Positions 61,388 through 64,000 of a stretch of 64,000 bases of DNA are shown one piece after another. The stretch's first letter is position 1. Every line of letters starts with the position of its first letter. Source of the DNA: Sympetrum striolatum (lineage: Eukaryota; Arthropoda; Insecta; Odonata; Libellulidae); the NCBI GenBank assembly GCA_947579665.1, contig OX388350.1, positions 41,015,393 to 41,079,392 of the forward strand, given 5' to 3'. The position numbers were made by a program, and so were the translations under genes. The notes under the pieces were generated by a model. The model made no database searches. It was given only the letters and a program-made list of their open reading frames with translations, and was not told the origin of the DNA.

Positions 61388-61487
61388 CTACGTCTCACGT
61401 GGCCGGTGAATTGATCCTGGGGGGATTCGTATGAATTCTCCGCGTACGAATTCCCACAGGATCAATTCACCGGGCGCCTACGTCTCA
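61388..61487. repeat. Short foldback element flanked by 10-bp direct repeats
   Basis: The inverted repeat is about 29 bp per arm: CCGGTGAATTGATCCTG at 61403 onward and CAGGATCAATTCACCGG ending at 61473. Inner parts GGATTCGTA/TACGAATTCC are also mostly paired. CTACGTCTCA stands on both sides (61388-61397 and 61478-61487) like a target-site duplication. Confidence 0.8.
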
Positions 61488-61489
61488 GT

Positions 61490-61990
61490 CAAGCATATTC
61501 CTAAATTCTTTTCAGATCGTAGGCTCAAGATTCTGGAACTCCCCCTTGTCTACAATAGGAACTCTGGCTCGTTGAAATAATTTATAAAGAGCTATTTAGA
61601 GCTTTTTAGCAATTAAACTACCCCTAAACTATAACCTGCAATTTGCTGGATTTTCTTTTCTTTCAATTCTATGTATAAGAACTATTATAGAGAGGCTATC
61701 ATCTTCTGGGGTAGAAGAATAGGTATTATAGAATATATAGTATTCTTAGGAGTACACCTGCGTGTAGCGTAAACAGTGATAACAGATAACAGTAAGTTTG
61801 TGAAAAATTTTCAAACATCCCTTAAACAAATTACAGAGAAATAAAATAAATTGTGTTTTCTACGCAGAGTAATAAATGTAAGAGCCTTCTCTTCGCCAAA
61901 ATTTGCCAATATACATACATGAGTGTACCTTTCGGTAGGCTCATGCGCATTTGATCAAATATATAACTGTAAATCAGAAATAAAAAATAA
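61490..61990. other. No gene recognised; small hairpin near the end
   Basis: CATGAG (61919-61924) and CTCATG (61941-61946) with inner TACC/GGTA form a small hairpin. Otherwise the stretch is AT-rich DNA. Confidence 0.4.
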
Positions 61991-62002
61991 AGAGTATTTT
62001 TC

Positions 62003-62040
62003 CACCCCTGAGGATAATAGCGCCGATATTGAAATGGACA
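62003..62040 (+). repeat. Degenerate hammerhead-like motif (62.01 kb)
   Basis: CCCCTGAGGAT is followed by AATA/TATT as a stem with loop GCGCCGA, then GAAATGG. CUGANGA, the extra U and GAAA are kept; the ACCGGT palindrome is not. The 61-codon frame crossing it is not regarded as coding. Confidence 0.45.
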
Positions 62041-62149
62041 TTGAGTGTTTCTTAGATAGCGATCCGGGTGTTTGGTTGTCTCCGAAAACCGATGTCAACG
62101 GGGTGTGAAGCACTGACAAGGACAGCTATTGAAGAGCTTTTAAACCCAC

Positions 62150-62720
62150 AATTCATTAAGAGCCGTGTTCCAATTTTCTTCCCTTACAGTAATTGCCATC
62201 ACAAAAGACAAACATGCAACAGAAAGGCGGGTTAAATCGATATACTTCTCGTACGCACTGCAGAATTGCAGATGGAAAGCAAACCAGACAGATAGAAAGA
62301 CTCACGTATGCGAGGGTATGCGCTCCACTCTCAGACACACAAACGTGCATTCCCCTGTCACCCCCGCATCCCGTGCACTTGTGCGAGCTGCACTCAACAG
62401 GTGGAGCTGCTAGCTATTAATCTAAAGCCACCGTGATTTCGGATTAGCTCGCGACACTGTGTACGCCTGGGGGACGCTAATGCGACTCTACAACCATTTC
62501 CCATTCACATCCCGTCCCCTATGAGTTAATTTAATTGCTTCAAAAAGCCCCGCGTTGCGCTCTGCACTTTTCTCTTATTTATACGAAGCTCACAATGCCC
62601 TGGCGACGGATTCCAGACGTGGTTGACGGGATTGAACGACTCGCGTTCGATTAAAACGCTCGCCGATTAATTTGAAACAAAGGGCTTCTGCTCTGTTTAC
62701 ATTCCCAATTAACTCTACGT
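62150..62720. other. GC-richer island with homeodomain-type sites
   Basis: The segment stands out by composition and by spaced GATTAGC, TAATTTAATTG and GATTAATTTG motifs amid CpG-bearing DNA. The frames on both strands are short and unfamiliar. An enhancer-like role is conceivable but cannot be shown from one sequence. Confidence 0.35.
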
Positions 62721-62804
62721 GTACATGTTGGATTTTCTGAGAAATTATGTTGCGTGTACCAAGAATTGTTTAAATGGCACCATTTCCGCAAAAACACCTC
62801 AGGT

Positions 62805-62872
62805 TGAGCAAGTTTTCCGTGTGGCATTCTATATTATTGAGAAATCATTCCTTTCGTTGAACATCATCAGCT
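62805..62872 (-). repeat. Degenerate hammerhead-like motif (minus strand, 62.86 kb)
   Basis: On the minus strand CTGATGAT (62870-62863) is followed by GTTCAAC, then GAAAGG and, further on, TCAATAAT and CACACGGAAAACTTGC. That order parallels AATAAA...TGTGGAAAACTACG downstream of the 24.43 kb copy. Stem II is too short to fold well, so this is a weak member. Confidence 0.35.
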
Positions 62873-62879
62873 TCTTTCA

Positions 62880-63545
62880 CGTGAAATATACTGTTTGAAT
62901 AGTCTATGTACAAAATAATTCAAAGATACATTTAAAAATATTACTTCAATAAACACATATAATAAAATTATCTTTATTTATCTTACAAATACTAATCTAA
63001 GTTACGAGTATTTGTGTAAACTAAGAGTATTTGCGAAATAAAGTTAAGTTTATGTTATCTCATGTGTTTAAGATGAAGATCCACCGAGTAAAGGGCGACC
63101 TGATTGAATTTGTATTACTTCCACATTTAATAACTGAAATATGTACAATAATTATTTCCGAATTATTCATCGATCACATATGTGCATCACTAATTGATTT
63201 CAGCACTATGCAACTATCCTCCATCTATTTATTGGCGAAGTCACGCTTGAAAGAAACGTTAAAGCTCGGTCACATAAGGCTATATCAGGAATTAAGTTCC
63301 GAAGAGTCGAAAACAAGAGTAAAATTAAAAATTAATCACAGTTACAAGTATAGATTTAAAAAATATTTAATGTTTGGCCAATGATGTACGTAAACATTGA
63401 CGTTACTATTACTAAGAGAATTTAATGTATGAATGGCCAATCTTTTATTTTATGCTCGTTTCTGACACTATAATATTACTAATTTTCTCCTTTCTCTAAC
63501 TCTTTTAACTTTATTTGCAACTAAAGTATACATATATTTATTTCG
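62880..63545. other. AT-rich DNA with one unassigned open frame
   Basis: A plus-strand frame has its first ATG at 63052 and ends at 63384 (about 110 codons). It is rich in Ile, Leu and Lys and resembles no family I recognise. No splice or promoter context supports it, so it is probably chance. Confidence 0.25.
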
Positions 63546-63549
63546 TATG

Positions 63550-63605
63550 TAGGCTTTTCACGTCTCCCATACCGTGGGTGATTTCTTACAGTGTTTTGTA
63601 CTTGG
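63550..63605 (-). repeat. Dispersed repeat family R (copy 4, minus strand)
   Basis: On the minus strand GTAAGAAATCACCCACGG, TATGGGAGACGTGAAAAGCC and TAC follow the block order of the copies at 47.7 and 50.3 kb. Confidence 0.5.
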
Positions 63606-64000
63606 GATATTTTTGTAAGCCCACAGAATAAATTTCTTTTTGCTAATTCCTTTGACTTATCCTTAAAATATCTTTTGTGAAATATTTAATGAGAAAGAGT
63701 TAAATTTAAGATGAGAGTCGAAAATCTCAATCTCACCCTTCAATAAATTCGATATTATTATTATTTTAAGTATGGAAACAGCACAATCTATGTGTAATCA
63801 TATTACATAAATAAAAATATATAAATATATTATATAAAAATGATAAAGTGAATTACATTTTATTTTTAATAAAATTAAGTAAATTAAATTACATTATCAT
63901 AAATAATTAAATGATTTTTTAATAAAAAATATTTCTGTTTTCATTTAATATTCGGGTCACCACAATTATACTCAAGTGAAGAGCTTTTTGTTACTCCGGA
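63606..64000. other. Very AT-rich end of window, no gene seen
   Basis: Runs of A and T dominate at 63750-63940. Nothing else is recognisable. Confidence 0.5.

Noticed and set aside
63052..63384. 110-codon frame near the right edge
   Set aside because: It shows no family resemblance, no promoter or splice context and AT-driven composition. It is kept only as a note.

Overview
This window looks like eukaryotic, most probably arthropod (likely insect), intergenic or intronic DNA. It is AT-rich, has no operon structure, and its longest open frame is 189 codons with no ATG at its head. It carries many decayed transposable elements: Helitron-like units, non-LTR retrotransposon (LINE) 3' remnants, tRNA-derived SINEs and foldback/MITE-like hairpins. 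The species cannot be fixed from sequence alone. I found no intact protein-coding gene, rRNA or convincing functional tRNA, no CRISPR array and no prokaryotic feature.

Layout. 1-6034: two head-to-tail copies of a ~3.1 kb non-autonomous Helitron-like unit, the first cut by the window edge. Each ends in a 7-bp hairpin and CTAGT, and each contains an internal ~0.5 kb duplication and a piece of SINE. 6.9-7.2 kb: a minus-strand fragment with a reverse transcriptase PQGSVLGP motif. 12.6-13.25 kb: a minus-strand LINE 3' end with C-terminal coding region, a 3' UTR hairpin and a TAA-rich tail. 17.3-17.9 kb: a SINE cluster with two perfect hairpins. 19.3-19.6, 40.8-40.9 and 55.9-56.3 kb: three decayed copies of one LINE family. 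27.7-28.4 kb: a directly repeated SINE-containing unit. 35.6-36.5 and 42.1-42.7 kb: C-terminal fragments of another LINE type. 37.2-37.55 kb: two tandem SINEs. 43.37-43.54 kb: a near-perfect 75-bp-arm hairpin. 48.6-49.0 kb: another LINE 3' end. 53.68-54.35 kb: a tandem array with a ~190-bp period. 59.3-60.15 kb: a SINE cluster. 61.39-61.49 kb: a short foldback flanked by 10-bp direct repeats. Small GC-rich islands (9.3, 11.7, 23.7, 33.0, 35.3, 38.0, 44.1, 45.5, 47.9, 49.1, 53.2, 62.2 kb) stand out from the AT-rich background. They may be regulatory or old exonic DNA, which I cannot prove.

Most interesting signal. A dispersed motif of the form C(U/A)GANGAU - short stem-loop - GAAACCGGUC occurs at several places on both strands. 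It resembles a hammerhead ribozyme core with a very short, self-complementary stem III (ACCGGU). In two copies (33.36 and 43.46 kb) the flanks also form a stem I, with different bases in each copy. It departs from the hammerhead consensus by one extra U before stem II and, in some copies, by A in place of U4. Self-cleavage is therefore a hypothesis, not a finding.
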